DNA from: Proteobacteria bacterium UBA6908
GTDB taxonomy: Bacteria > Pseudomonadota > Gammaproteobacteria > Acidiferrobacterales > UBA6901
Assembly: GCA_002451085.1 (NCBI GenBank)
Contig: DKBE01000038.1
Location: forward strand, 1-27,791
DNA: 27,791 nucleotides
Direction of reading: 5' to 3'
Shown here: piece after piece, positions 6,462-15,847 of the stretch
How positions within the stretch are numbered: position 1 is the stretch's first letter
Layout: every line of letters starts with the position of its first letter
Notes under the pieces: model-generated
Told to the model about the DNA's origin: nothing
The model's input: the letters and a program-made list of their open reading frames with translations, nothing else
Databases searched by the model: none
Translations under genes and position numbers: made by a program

Positions 6462-7118
6462 TCAGTGGCCGGTGTTTGTGGCCGGTGTTTGCGCCAGCGG
6501 CACCGGCTGCAACAGCGGTTCCAGGTATGGCCAGACGTTGTCCAGCAGGCGCGGCTGGGCCGTGGCGCGCGGGTGCAGGCCGTCGGCCTGCATCAATCCG
6601 GGGCTGAGCGCCACACCTTCGAGCAGGAAGGGTGCATACGGAATGCGGTATTTGCGCACCAGATCATCAAACAGTGCGCGGAACTTGCCGGTGAATTCCG
6701 GACCATAGTTGGGTGGCAGGTGGATGCCGACCAGCAACACCCGCGACCCTGCATTTTGTGCGGATTCGATCATGGCGGCCAGGTTGGCGCGTGTTTGTGT
6801 GAGCGACAGGCCGCGCAAGCCGTCGTTGGCACCAAGTTCGATCACCACGACCTGCGGGCGATGACGTTGCAGGGCCTGTGGCAGGCGCGCGCGTCCGCCG
6901 GCGCTGGTCTCACCGCTAATGCTGGCGTTGATGACCGTGTGCGGGTAGCCTTGTTGGCGCAGGCGCTGGCCCAACAGATTGACCCAGCCGTCGCGTGCGT
7001 CAATGCCGTAACCGGCGCTGAGGCTGTCGCCCATCACCAGGATGGCCGGCGCGGCCGGGTATGCGGATGACGCAAACAGCAGGGTGGCCCACAGGATCAA
7101 CCATTTCATTGTTCGCAT
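6462..7118 (-). CDS. tesA: Periplasmic arylesterase / acyl-CoA thioesterase I, TesA
   Basis: This is an SGNH hydrolase with a signal peptide (ending near SSAYPA-AP). It has the GDSLSAGYG block with Ser32 (numbering from 7118), the conserved Gly in SISGETSAGG, the GAND block, and a C-terminal DGLHP that supplies the catalytic Asp and His. TesA hydrolyses thioesters and esters of long-chain acyl groups in the periplasm. Possible starts are 7118 and 7109 (MKWLILW); the further in-frame 7145 would overlap ybbA. The gene is divergent from ybbA with almost no intergenic space. A 13-bp tandem duplication at 6465-6490 covers the last codons. Confidence 0.92.
   Translation of the reverse strand: MRTMKWLILWATLLFASSAYPAAPAILVMGDSLSAGYGIDARDGWVNLLGQRLRQQGYPHTVINASISGETSAGGRARLPQALQRHRPQVVVIELGANDGLRGLSLTQTRANLAAMIESAQNAGSRVLLVGIHLPPNYGPEFTGKFRALFDDLVRKYRIPYAPFLLEGVALSPGLMQADGLHPRATAQPRLLDNVWPYLEPLLQPVPLAQTPATNTGH
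6465..6490. repeat. 13-bp perfect tandem duplication at the 3' end of tesA
   Basis: GTGGCCGGTGTTT occurs at 6465-6477 and again, without a spacer, at 6478-6490. It ends one base from the tesA stop codon. Because 13 is not a multiple of three, it decides the reading frame in which tesA terminates. Confidence 0.9.
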
Positions 7119-7124
7119 TACACC

Positions 7125-7838
7125 ATGCCAATAATCGAGGCACAAAATCTCACCAAGCAGGTCACCAGTCCGGAAGGATCGCTGACCATTCTCAACAAGG
7201 TCAGCTTACGCATCGACGAGGGCGAAGCAGTCGCGGTGGTTGGCGCCTCCGGCTCCGGGAAATCGACGCTGCTCGGCCTGCTGGCCGGGCTGGACACGCC
7301 GTCGCACGGCCGGGCGGTGCTGGACGGCGTTGATCTCGGCACCCTCGACGAGGACGGGCGCGCACGCCTGCGGGCCGGCCGCGTGGGCTTTGTGTTTCAG
7401 TCGTTTCAGTTGTTGCCGAGTCTGACGGCACTCGAGAATGTCATGTTGCCGCTGGAGCTGGCCGGTGATGCCGCGCCGGATCGGAACGCCCGCACCGTGT
7501 TGACCCGTGTCGGTCTCGGCGACCGTCTCGGTCATTACCCGAACCAGTTGTCCGGCGGCGAGCAGCAGCGGGTGGCGATTGCACGCGCCTTCGCGGCGCG
7601 CCCGCGGATCCTGTTTGCCGACGAGCCGACCGGCAACCTCGATCAGGCCACCGGGGCGCGCGTCATTGAACTGCTGTTCTCGCTCAACCGTGAACTGCGT
7701 ACGACGCTGGTGCTGGTCACACACGATGAGGCGCTGGCGCGCCTGTGCGCGCGACGCGTACAACTGGTCAACGGACGGGTTGTTCCCGCCCGCCGTGCGG
7801 CCAAACGGCCGGCGCGACGCACCAAGCGGCCGGCATGA
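7125..7838 (+). CDS. ybbA: ABC transporter ATP-binding protein, YbbA/LolD type
   Basis: The 237-residue ATPase has Walker [10 protein letters not shown] (40-48), signature LSGGEQ (142-147), Walker B ILFADEP (162-168) and an H-loop VTHD. It belongs to the MacB/LolD class that powers FtsX-like permeases. It ends in a basic tail of about 20 residues ([14 protein letters not shown]). Its stop overlaps the permease start (ATGA at 7835-7838), so the two are translationally coupled. The pairing with tesA and the order tesA/ybbA-ybbP match E. coli. The substrate of YbbAP is not settled; lipid or toxic hydrophobic compounds have been suggested for the family. Confidence 0.93.
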   Translation: MPIIEAQNLTKQVTSPEGSLTILNKVSLRIDEGEAVAVVGASGSGKSTLLGLLAGLDTPSHGRAVLDGVDLGTLDEDGRARLRAGRVGFVFQSFQLLPSLTALENVMLPLELAGDAAPDRNARTVLTRVGLGDRLGHYPNQLSGGEQQRVAIARAFAARPRILFADEPTGNLDQATGARVIELLFSLNRELRTTLVLVTHDEALARLCARRVQLVNGRVVPARRAAKRPARRTKRPA

Positions 7839-10324
7839 ACGCCATTAGATTTTCCCTGCGTGCGCTGCGGCGCGACTGGCGCGCCGGCGAACTGAAAGTG
7901 CTGGTCGCGGCGCTGGTCATCGCCGTCGCCAGCATCACCTCGGTTGGATTTTTTACCGATCGTGTACGACTGGCGATGAGCGAACAGGCGGCCGAGTTGC
8001 TGGCTGCCGACCAGGTGGTGTCATCGACCCGCGCCGCGCCGCCGGCCTGGGTGGAGCAGGCCGGGAAACTGGCGGTGCGCACCGCCCGGTACGCCAATTT
8101 TCCGAGCGTGGTGCTGAGCGGCGACCGGCCACAACTGGTGGATGTGAAAGCAGTGAGTGATGGTTACCCGCTGCGCGGCAAGCTGCGTATCAGCGACCGG
8201 CCGTACGGTCCGGAACAGGTGGCCGCCGGCATTCCCGCGTCCGGTACCGTGTGGCTGGAATCGCGCCTGATGGGATTGCTGGGCTTGAATGTCGGCGGGC
8301 GTATTCAGCTTGGACTGCAATCATTTCGCATTGCCCAGGTACTGGCCTATGAGCCGGACCGCGGCGGTGACTTGATCGCGTTTGCACCGCGTTTGCTGAT
8401 GAATCACGCCGATCTCGAACGCACCGGTCTGCTCGGCCCCGGTTCGCGCGTCAGTCACCGGCTATTGCTGGCCGGAAAGCCGGAGGCGCTGGCCGCGCTG
8501 AAAAACTGGCTGACCCCGCAACTGGCGGAGGGCGAGCGCATCCTCGGTGTGCGCGACGCCCGTCCGGAACTCAAGGTGGCACTTGGGCGTGCCGAAAAAT
8601 TTCTCGGCCTGGCCGCACTGGTCAGCGTCGTGATCGCCGGTGTGGCGGTGGCGACCGCCGCACGCCGCTACAGCGCCCGTCACCTCGACGGCGCCGCGGT
8701 GATGCGTGCGCTCGGCGCCGATCAGGCATTTCTGATCCGTCTGCACCTGCTGAAAATGCTGTGGCTCGGACTGATTGCCAGCTTCGCCGGTTGTGTCATT
8801 GGTTTTGGCGCGCAGGAGGTGCTGGCCCGGATGCATGCCGGGTTGTTTGCCACGCCCTTGCCGGCACCGTCACTGTGGCCGGTGGTCATCGGCGTGGCCA
8901 CCGGGCTGATCCTGCTGGTCGGTTTCGCGCTGCCGGCCATTCTGCATCTCAAGTCGGTGCCACCGGCACGCGTGCTGCGCCGTGATCTTGGTCCGTTGCC
9001 GGCCAGCGCACTGACCGTGTATGGCACGGCATTGGCGGCGGTTACCGCACTATTGCTGTGGCAGGCAGCAGATGTGAAATTGACGGCCGTCGTGTTGGCC
9101 GGCGCCGCGGCCACCCTCGGGGTGCTGGCACTGGTGGCGGCCGGCCTGGTGCGATTGCTCGACCGGATGCGCGGAAAGGTCGGCATCGCCTGGCGTTACG
9201 GGCTGGCCAACATCGCCCGACGCGCGCGCAGCAGTGTCGCGCAGATTCTTGCCTTTGGGCTTGGCATCATGGTGCTGCTGTTGCTGTCGATCGTGCGTGC
9301 CGATCTGTTGCAATCGTGGAAAGACCAGCTCCCGGCCGATGCGCCCAATCAGTTCCTGATCAATATCCAGCCGCCACAGGTGGAGCCACTGCGGGCATTC
9401 CTCGCTGAACGTGAACTTCGCGGTGCCCATCTCTTTCCGATGATTCGCGCGCGCCTCACGGCCATCAATGGCCGGCCGGTATCGTCCGCCGACTTTGCCG
9501 ACGACCGCGCCAAGCGGCTGGTGGAGCGGGAATTCAATATGTCCTGGGCGACACAGCCGCAAGATGACAACAAGATCGTCGCCGGTCGCTGGTGGGCGGC
9601 GACCGCGCGCGGTCTGCCAGAAGTATCGGTGGAGAAGAGCCTCGCCGAGCGGCTGGGGCTCAAACTCGGTGACCAGCTGCTGTGGCGGATCGCCGATCGG
9701 GAGCTGCGGCTCACCATCACCAGCCTGCGCACCGTCGAGTGGGACACGTTTCGCGCCAATTTCTTTGTGGTCACCCCACCCGGCGTGCTGGAGGACTATC
9801 CAGCCACCTACATGACCAGCTTCCATTTACCGGCCGGTGACCGTGACACGCTGGCGCAGCTGGTACGCGCGTTTCCAAACGTGACGGTCATCGATGTCGA
9901 TGCCATCATGACCAAGGTGCGTGACATCATGGATCGGGTGAACCTGTCGGTGGAATACGTGTTTCTGTTCACGCTGCTGGCCGGCATCACCGTGTTGTAC
10001 AGCGCCATTCAGTCCACCCAGGACGAACGCCTGTACGAAAGCGCGCTGCTGCGTACGCTTGGTGCGAGCCGCGGGCACGTGCTGAAGGGGTTGCTGGCCG
10101 AGTTCAGCGCGCTCGGACTGCTGGCCGGCACGCTCGCGGCCCTGGCCGCCAGCATTGCCGGTCTGGTGCTGGCGCGCCAGGTGTTTGAGTTGCAATACCT
10201 CATCAACCCATGGTTGTGGGTCATTGGCCTGGTCGGCGGCGCGCTCGGTGTCGGTCTGTTCGGCGTGCTCGGCGCGCGTTTCGTGCTGAACCGCCCACCG
10301 TTACAATCGCTGCGTGAGCTGTAG
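7835..10324 (+). CDS. ybbP: FtsX-like ABC transporter permease, YbbP type
   Basis: The 829-residue permease has an N-terminal membrane helix (around LVAALVIAVASITSVGFF) followed by a MacB-like periplasmic domain. A central block of several membrane helices comes next (for example LAALVSVVIAGVAVATAA and WPVVIGVATGLILLVGFALPAI). A second large soluble domain and a C-terminal FtsX core follow (VFLFTLLAGITVLYSA, then LLAEFSALGLLAGTLAAL). This duplicated FtsX layout and length are typical of YbbP. It forms the exporter with the upstream ATPase. The ATG at 7835 overlaps the ybbA stop; an upstream in-frame start at 7745 lies inside ybbA and is rejected. Confidence 0.93.
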   Translation: MNAIRFSLRALRRDWRAGELKVLVAALVIAVASITSVGFFTDRVRLAMSEQAAELLAADQVVSSTRAAPPAWVEQAGKLAVRTARYANFPSVVLSGDRPQLVDVKAVSDGYPLRGKLRISDRPYGPEQVAAGIPASGTVWLESRLMGLLGLNVGGRIQLGLQSFRIAQVLAYEPDRGGDLIAFAPRLLMNHADLERTGLLGPGSRVSHRLLLAGKPEALAALKNWLTPQLAEGERILGVRDARPELKVALGRAEKFLGLAALVSVVIAGVAVATAARRYSARHLDGAAVMRALGADQAFLIRLHLLKMLWLGLIASFAGCVIGFGAQEVLARMHAGLFATPLPAPSLWPVVIGVATGLILLVGFALPAILHLKSVPPARVLRRDLGPLPASALTVYGTALAAVTALLLWQAADVKLTAVVLAGAAATLGVLALVAAGLVRLLDRMRGKVGIAWRYGLANIARRARSSVAQILAFGLGIMVLLLLSIVRADLLQSWKDQLPADAPNQFLINIQPPQVEPLRAFLAERELRGAHLFPMIRARLTAINGRPVSSADFADDRAKRLVEREFNMSWATQPQDDNKIVAGRWWAATARGLPEVSVEKSLAERLGLKLGDQLLWRIADRELRLTITSLRTVEWDTFRANFFVVTPPGVLEDYPATYMTSFHLPAGDRDTLAQLVRAFPNVTVIDVDAIMTKVRDIMDRVNLSVEYVFLFTLLAGITVLYSAIQSTQDERLYESALLRTLGASRGHVLKGLLAEFSALGLLAGTLAALAASIAGLVLARQVFELQYLINPWLWVIGLVGGALGVGLFGVLGARFVLNRPPLQSLREL

Positions 10325-10420
10325 TGCAAATCGGTCCAGGCGTGACCCAGACCAATTACAAGAACGGCGGAATTACCTGACTATAGACGATCACTGAATC
10401 ACAGTGGCTGAACAGAAGGC

Positions 10421-11644
10421 ATGAGCGCCGCCGTCAATAACAAAGTTCGCACGACCACTCTCGTCCTGGCGATCCTGGCCACCTTGCATATTTTCATGGC
10501 TTACGGATTGCCCGAAGGCCTGACGCTGACCGTCACCGCACTGCTGGGTGTGCTCTATTTCCGTTCCGGAACGGCGGGTGCGGTCATGATCACGGCTTCC
10601 CTACTGATTGTGACGCTGCTCTATGCCGGTTTTCTTGCCGTCAGTGGGTTGGGCAAGAACGTTTACTATCGTCCGGACGAACAACTCTGGGCCTATGACA
10701 AGGTTCACCAGCACCACATCTACAAGAAAAACACCGTGCTGGAAATGGATGTGCCACATGGCGATCTGCAATCCATGACCACGGAAAACATTTCCCGACC
10801 GCATCATGTGCGCTACCAGATTGACTCACGCGGTTTCCGCAACAGCGCCGATTACCGCGGGCAGAAACTGCTGCTGGTGGGCGACTCGTTTGTCGTCGGT
10901 TCCGACAATTCCCAGGAAGACATCCTGAGCGAGCAACTGTCCCGCCATCATGGCATTGAGGCCTACAGCCTGGCGTACCCGGGCGACAGCAGCGACTATG
11001 CTGCCTATGCGCGCGGCTTCCTGCCGGGAGCTGTGCCTGAGGCCAAGGTGGCGTTGTTCCTGTTCGAAGGCAATGACTTCATCAACTATCAGGAAAGGAA
11101 GAAGTCCGCGTTCAAGCAATTCACCAAGGACTATTATCGACTGTTCTCGAATACGAACATCTATCGTTTCACGCAATCGATCTATAAGCGGGCACGCAAT
11201 TACTTCATGTTGGGTGACGGCTACAATCTGGAGATCAGCGAGATCGCCGGAAAAAAGATGGCCTTTTTCAAGAGTTACGTCGAAGAATCACAGCGCACTC
11301 AAACACCACCGCTGCCGGCGATGGAGGAGGCGTTCACGGAGCATAAGGATCGGATCGCCCATGTCTACTTCATTCCGACCAAGTATCGCGTTTACTACGA
11401 ATGGACCGGCCACAACACTCCACTGCCCAACGCCCATTGGGAATACACCCAGACCCTCTGCAAGCGTTATGGAGTGCCGTGCACGAATCTGACGGCCCCG
11501 CTCACCGAGGCGTCACGCCAGCTGCTCAAGGAAAGGAGCTTCACCTGGTGGGAAGATGACACCCACTGGAACCGCAACGGAATCGCCGTTGCAGCCCGCG
11601 TGGTGGCTGAGGATCTCCGTCATACGGCGCATTCCAGACACTGA
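10421..11644 (+). CDS. Membrane-anchored SGNH hydrolase-like protein (AlgX/AlgJ-type)
   Basis: The 407-residue protein starts with two or three membrane helices (about residues 11-28, 32-47 and 52-75). An SGNH-fold domain follows: block I GDSF with Ser156, block III GND at 217-219, and a C-terminal DDTHWN with Asp379 and His382 that completes a Ser-His-Asp triad. The last motif is shared with AlgX/AlgJ and related O-acetyltransferases that modify exopolysaccharides. The catalytic domain would face the periplasm. An AGAAGG site precedes the ATG. No polysaccharide genes are nearby, so the substrate is open; esterase or O-acetyltransferase activity fits. Confidence 0.75.
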   Translation: MSAAVNNKVRTTTLVLAILATLHIFMAYGLPEGLTLTVTALLGVLYFRSGTAGAVMITASLLIVTLLYAGFLAVSGLGKNVYYRPDEQLWAYDKVHQHHIYKKNTVLEMDVPHGDLQSMTTENISRPHHVRYQIDSRGFRNSADYRGQKLLLVGDSFVVGSDNSQEDILSEQLSRHHGIEAYSLAYPGDSSDYAAYARGFLPGAVPEAKVALFLFEGNDFINYQERKKSAFKQFTKDYYRLFSNTNIYRFTQSIYKRARNYFMLGDGYNLEISEIAGKKMAFFKSYVEESQRTQTPPLPAMEEAFTEHKDRIAHVYFIPTKYRVYYEWTGHNTPLPNAHWEYTQTLCKRYGVPCTNLTAPLTEASRQLLKERSFTWWEDDTHWNRNGIAVAARVVAEDLRHTAHSRH

Positions 11645-11687
11645 ATGGAAATCAGCCGTTTGCTGATGACGCGTGGCGCGACACGGA

Positions 11688-13892
11688 TCAGCGCCGGGCA
11701 AAGCGTTTTTTCAGTGCCGTGCCGATCTGCTCCAGGTTGCTGCGATTCGGATACGGCGTGCAGGTATCGCTGGCGAGCTGTGCCTGCATCGTGTCGCGCA
11801 CGACCTTCGACAAGGTCCAGCCGAGCGGGATCTCGACTGAATCGTTCTTGCACAGTCCGAATTGCAGAAAGTGCGCCGTGCCGACGTGCCAGCGAGTGGT
11901 CTCACGGGCATAGGCACCGCGTGCTCCGCGGGTGTTGAGCATGGCCGTCAGCGGCGACAACACTTCATTGCAGCAGCCTGAAGGGGTGGTCGCGCGGCTC
12001 TTCGGCCACGTGGCCAGCTTGATGTTCGGGTAGCGCAGGTCGGCGGGTTCGTTGGCCACCAGAATGACGTACGGTTCGACGTGGCGCCAGAAGTTCTCGG
12101 TGGCGGCCAGCTGGTCGATGGTTTTCAGGATCTCGAGCGCGGTCGTCGTGCCGGAATTCTCAAAGTAGCCGCCGTCCACAGCGTGACCGTAGGTGCGGTG
12201 ATCGCGAGTCAGCGTTCCGGCCGGGCTCACATAGGTAAAGCGCGCGCTCAGGTGCACGGCCGTGCTGAGCGACAAGGCCCGGTCACCATAGAACAGTCCC
12301 AGGTCTTCGACATCGCTGAAATCATCGTCGGCCAGTTGCAGGTTGCTGGCGATCAGCCGTTTGCCGGTTTCGACCCAGGTGGAGTTGAGAAACAGCGCCG
12401 GCAACCAGTAGTCTTGCTGGGCATGCCAAAGGCGGCCGAAGGGTTCGGCGAACCGATCGCTGCCGGGGCGGGTTTTACGCCAGGCGCGCTCCCAGGCAGT
12501 TTCCAGTACGCGGGCGCGATCGAAGTGCGCGACCGGAACCGGCAGAATGCGCTGCAGCAGATCCGGGTAGAGCATCGCGGCCATCGTCGGCGCCAGGAAG
12601 TCTTCACCCAGAATCGCCTGCGCATCCGGCAGCAGCGCCGTTGTTGCGGCAGCACCGCATCGAAAATTGGGATTGGCGTACGTCGAGTCGGCGAGCAGTG
12701 CCGTGAACACCGCCGCACCCAGGCTGCCGCCGGACACGCCGCTCAGGGCGAACAGCTGATCGGCAAAACACGGATTGCTGTCCTGGATGCGGCCCAGCAC
12801 GGTTGCCGTCCAGTAGGCAGCACGGATCCCGCCGCCCTCGGCGGCAACGATGAACAACGGATATGTTTGCGTGGCGTGTGCCACCGGCCGGAGCAGTTGC
12901 TGGTTCTGCCAGCGGCGCAAGGCTTGTTCAGTGGTGACGCGGGCGGTGTCCTGCACCGATGCGCGGCCTGCGTACACGCGCACCGCGTGGTTGTCGTTAA
13001 TGAAGCTGAAGGCGACGGCCAGGAGGAACAGCGTGATAAATACCGGGAAGCGCGTGCGCATGCCGAACAAATCGGCAGCGCTGCCGATCGCGATCCAGCC
13101 GGCCGACGCGAGCAACAGGATCGGTGTCGAGCCGACCTGCGGCGCTGTTGCTTCCGGTGAAATCGCAAACGCCACCAGCAGTCCTATGGCGACCAGGATG
13201 GTGAACAGCAACAATGGCCAGGAATAGCGGAACGCCTCAGCCACATCTGCCTTGCCGTACTCCTGCTCGTGGCGTGGCTGAACACTGCCCAGATAGTGGC
13301 TGAGTGGAGCAGAGAGTCGGTGGCCCGCCAGCCTCGTGGCCAGCCAGCCGGACAGGTCCCGGCGCGTCAGCGTAAACACAGCAAACCCCACCGCCCCCAT
13401 CAGCGAGTACAGGGCATAGCGCTTGAGGATCAGGCCAGGACTGTCGGCGACATCCGCGTACGGTGTCGCGGCGCGCCAGAAGGCGACCATCAATGCCAGA
13501 ATCGCCACCAATCCGATCAGGCGTGGCAGCCAGGTCTGGATCTTGTGAACCCAGGGCAGCTCGTCCGGGCCGGTTTCGAAACGGATGCTGACGAGAATGC
13601 GCGCCCAGTACCAACTGCCGTAGGCCCACAGAAACGCGCCGAGAAAGAAGAACAGGGTCTGGCTGGCATCATGCTGACGGCCGGCCTTGCGCTCGGCGAA
13701 GTCGCGCAGCGTATCGAGACCCTGGTCCGACAGAAACAGAAACGCGATCCCGGCCAGCACCATCAACAGGCTGAAACGCATCGGCCGCACTGCCAGGCCG
13801 ATATTGCGTGCCACGTTCCAGATGCGGACGAGGAAATCGGTACGGCGTGACAGCCAGGCGAGAATCGCCTGAATCATTGAATTACCGGACAT
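11688..13892 (-). CDS. Membrane patatin-like phospholipase with seven N-terminal helices
   Basis: The 734-residue protein has about seven hydrophobic helices within residues 35-305 and then a patatin domain. The oxyanion loop is EGGGIRAAY, the nucleophile elbow is GVSGGSLGA (GxSxG), and the catalytic aspartate is in DGGYFENSG. Patatins are Ser-Asp dyad lipid acyl hydrolases; this domain would act at the membrane surface. GGAGA lies 6 bases before the ATG, which supports the start. The gene is divergent from the Peptidase_Mx gene by 118 bases and converges with the SGNH gene. The enzyme is probably active since all motifs are intact; the substrate is unknown. Confidence 0.85.
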   Translation of the reverse strand: MSGNSMIQAILAWLSRRTDFLVRIWNVARNIGLAVRPMRFSLLMVLAGIAFLFLSDQGLDTLRDFAERKAGRQHDASQTLFFFLGAFLWAYGSWYWARILVSIRFETGPDELPWVHKIQTWLPRLIGLVAILALMVAFWRAATPYADVADSPGLILKRYALYSLMGAVGFAVFTLTRRDLSGWLATRLAGHRLSAPLSHYLGSVQPRHEQEYGKADVAEAFRYSWPLLLFTILVAIGLLVAFAISPEATAPQVGSTPILLLASAGWIAIGSAADLFGMRTRFPVFITLFLLAVAFSFINDNHAVRVYAGRASVQDTARVTTEQALRRWQNQQLLRPVAHATQTYPLFIVAAEGGGIRAAYWTATVLGRIQDSNPCFADQLFALSGVSGGSLGAAVFTALLADSTYANPNFRCGAAATTALLPDAQAILGEDFLAPTMAAMLYPDLLQRILPVPVAHFDRARVLETAWERAWRKTRPGSDRFAEPFGRLWHAQQDYWLPALFLNSTWVETGKRLIASNLQLADDDFSDVEDLGLFYGDRALSLSTAVHLSARFTYVSPAGTLTRDHRTYGHAVDGGYFENSGTTTALEILKTIDQLAATENFWRHVEPYVILVANEPADLRYPNIKLATWPKSRATTPSGCCNEVLSPLTAMLNTRGARGAYARETTRWHVGTAHFLQFGLCKNDSVEIPLGWTLSKVVRDTMQAQLASDTCTPYPNRSNLEQIGTALKKRFARR

Positions 13893-14010
13893 GGTCGGTC
13901 TCCCTATTTATAGTTGGTTATTCCTGTTGTGGCGAACCGCGCCACACACGGCTTGTGGGCCGCGGCGGTTATCCTTACATTGACGGGTGTGCAGTTCAAC
14001 CGGGACGGCG

Positions 14011-15108
14011 ATGCGCAACTTCCGTTGTGTCTGTGGCAATACACTCTATTTCGAGAACTCGAAGTGTCTCGGTTGCGGGCGCGCGGTCGGATTCCTGCCG
14101 ACACGGCTGACGCTCAGTGCGCTGGAACCGGAAGGCAGCGACCGTTTCCGTGCGCTGGCCGACGGCGGCAGCTACCGGGCCTGCCGGAACGGTCGCGACC
14201 AGCAGATCTGCAACTGGATGATCGACGCCGTCGAAGGCAACGACTACTGCCGGGCCTGCCGGCTCAATCACCTGATCCCGGACCTGTCAGATGCCACGAA
14301 TCGCATCTTGTGGGCGCGTATCGAGCGCGCCAAGCGCCGGTTGCTGTATTCCCTGTACGCACTGCGATTGCCGGTGGTCGGTCGGGACGTTGATCCGGAG
14401 AACGGGCTGGCGTTCGAGTTTCTGGCGGATGCGCCGGTCGAAAACGAATTCGCGGACGAGGCCGGCGCCCATCAGGTCCTCACGGGACACCGGGGCGGGC
14501 TGATTACCATCAATATCGCCGAGGCCGACCCCAGTACGCGTGAAAGCATGCGCGAACGCATGGGCGAACAGTACCGTACGCTGTTGGGGCATTTCCGGCA
14601 CGAAATCGCCCATTACTACTGGGATCGACTGATCCGCAGTGGTGGTTGGCATGAGCCGTTTCGCGCGCTGTTCGGTGATGAGCGTTTGGATTATGCCGCG
14701 GCACTGCGCGACTATTACGCGAACGGGCCACGGCCCGACTGGCAGGAGTTCGGTGTGAGCGCCTATGCCTCGTCGCATCCGTGGGAAGACTGGGCCGAGA
14801 CCTGGGCTCACTACCTGCACATGGTCGACACGCTGGAGACGGCGAATGACTACGGGTTTTCATTTGCCGGACGGCCGCTGCGCGTTCCCACCACAGCAAC
14901 GGCCAGCGAGAAACAGTTCACCTCCGGCGGGATTCCGAACGTCGCTGGAATCGATGAGGTGTTGGCCGACTGGCTGCAGCTGACGCTGGCGCTGAATGCG
15001 CTGAATCGCTCAATGGGCCAGCGCGATGCCTACCCGTTTACCTTGACGGCGCGTGCTGTCGAAAAGCTGCGATTCGTGCACCAGGTGATCGAAACGACCA
15101 CGCGCTGA
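14011..15108 (+). CDS. Zinc-binding metallopeptidase, Peptidase_Mx (COG4307) family
   Basis: The 365-residue cytoplasmic protein starts with a zinc ribbon (Cys6, Cys8, Cys19, Cys22), followed by a second cysteine set (Cys58, Cys67, Cys80, Cys83). The catalytic motif HEIAH is at 197-201 (FRHEIAHYYWD), and a third ligand is probably Glu259 or Glu263 in HPWEDWAETWAHY. This matches the 'putative zinc-binding metallopeptidase' family. As I recall, these proteins often occur beside Anbu, CP-ATP-grasp and alpha-E genes, exactly the neighbours here. The ATG at 14011 begins the conserved MRNFRCVCGN; a start at 13987 is less likely. Its stop is 4 bases from the convergent anbu gene. Confidence 0.85.
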   Translation: MRNFRCVCGNTLYFENSKCLGCGRAVGFLPTRLTLSALEPEGSDRFRALADGGSYRACRNGRDQQICNWMIDAVEGNDYCRACRLNHLIPDLSDATNRILWARIERAKRRLLYSLYALRLPVVGRDVDPENGLAFEFLADAPVENEFADEAGAHQVLTGHRGGLITINIAEADPSTRESMRERMGEQYRTLLGHFRHEIAHYYWDRLIRSGGWHEPFRALFGDERLDYAAALRDYYANGPRPDWQEFGVSAYASSHPWEDWAETWAHYLHMVDTLETANDYGFSFAGRPLRVPTTATASEKQFTSGGIPNVAGIDEVLADWLQLTLALNALNRSMGQRDAYPFTLTARAVEKLRFVHQVIETTTR

Positions 15109-15112
15109 CCGG

Positions 15113-15847
15113 TTAGCGTTCCCAGTCGAAGCGCGGCAGCTTTTCGAATGCGCGTCGCAGTCCTTCATTCCAGCGCTTTTGAAGATGACGCAGCATCGGT
15201 GTGCTGTAGTCGAGGGTCGTCCGGCGGGTAAGTGCCAGCTCGTCGTGCCGGTAGAACGCGAGCTCGATCGGCGGGCCGACCGAGATGTTGGCGCGCATCG
15301 TGGAATCGATTGACACCAGCGCACAACGCGCCGCATCTTCCAGCGAGGTTTCGGAGCGGATGATGCGATCGAGAATCGGTTTGCCGTACTTGGTTTCGCC
15401 AATTTGCAGATACGGCGTCTCGCTCGACGTCGAGATGTAGTTGCCCTGCGGGTAGATCAAATAGATATTGGGGTCGCGCCCGTGGATCTGGCCACCAAGG
15501 ATGAAACTGGCCTCGGCACTGATGCCGTCTTCCTTGAGCGATGGCGCGAACTCGGTCTGGATGCGACGACTGATCTGGCCAACATAGTGGGCGGCATCGA
15601 ACAGGTAGTGGAATGTATTCAGGCTTTCGGGTGCCGAGGCATCATCCAGGTCACGCTGAATGGCATTGATCACTGCCTGGGTGGTGGCGAGATTGCCAGA
15701 GGCGAGCAGTACGATCAGGCGGTCGCCGGGCACGCCGAATACAAAGATCTTGCGGTAGGTGGACACGTAATCGACGCCCGCGTTGGTGCGCGAATCGGCA
15801 GCGAATACCAGCCCCTCATCAACTTTGATTGCCAGACAATAGGTCAT
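15113..15847 (-). CDS. Proteasome-like peptidase Anbu
   Basis: The 244-residue protein is an Ntn-hydrolase of the proteasome/HslV superfamily. The chosen start gives Met-Thr-Tyr-Cys, so removal of Met would expose the catalytic Thr1. Asp17 (FAADSRTNAG) and Lys32 (YRKIFVF) correspond to proteasome Asp17 and Lys33. The length, the GDRLIVLLASGNLATTQAV segment and the SFILGGQI strand are typical of Anbu (COG3484). Anbu assembles into open helical or ring oligomers; its substrates are unknown. A long in-frame extension to 16063 would hide Thr1 and overlap the next gene, so I reject it. A TATGAT element at 15862-15857 sits so close to the ATG that the mRNA may be nearly leaderless. Confidence 0.92.
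   Translation of the reverse strand: MTYCLAIKVDEGLVFAADSRTNAGVDYVSTYRKIFVFGVPGDRLIVLLASGNLATTQAVINAIQRDLDDASAPESLNTFHYLFDAAHYVGQISRRIQTEFAPSLKEDGISAEASFILGGQIHGRDPNIYLIYPQGNYISTSSETPYLQIGETKYGKPILDRIIRSETSLEDAARCALVSIDSTMRANISVGPPIELAFYRHDELALTRRTTLDYSTPMLRHLQKRWNEGLRRAFEKLPRFDWER

Noticed and set aside
12081..13160. Plus-strand open frame of 359 codons inside the patatin gene
   Set aside because: It is antisense to a well-supported gene with intact catalytic motifs and shows no domain of its own.
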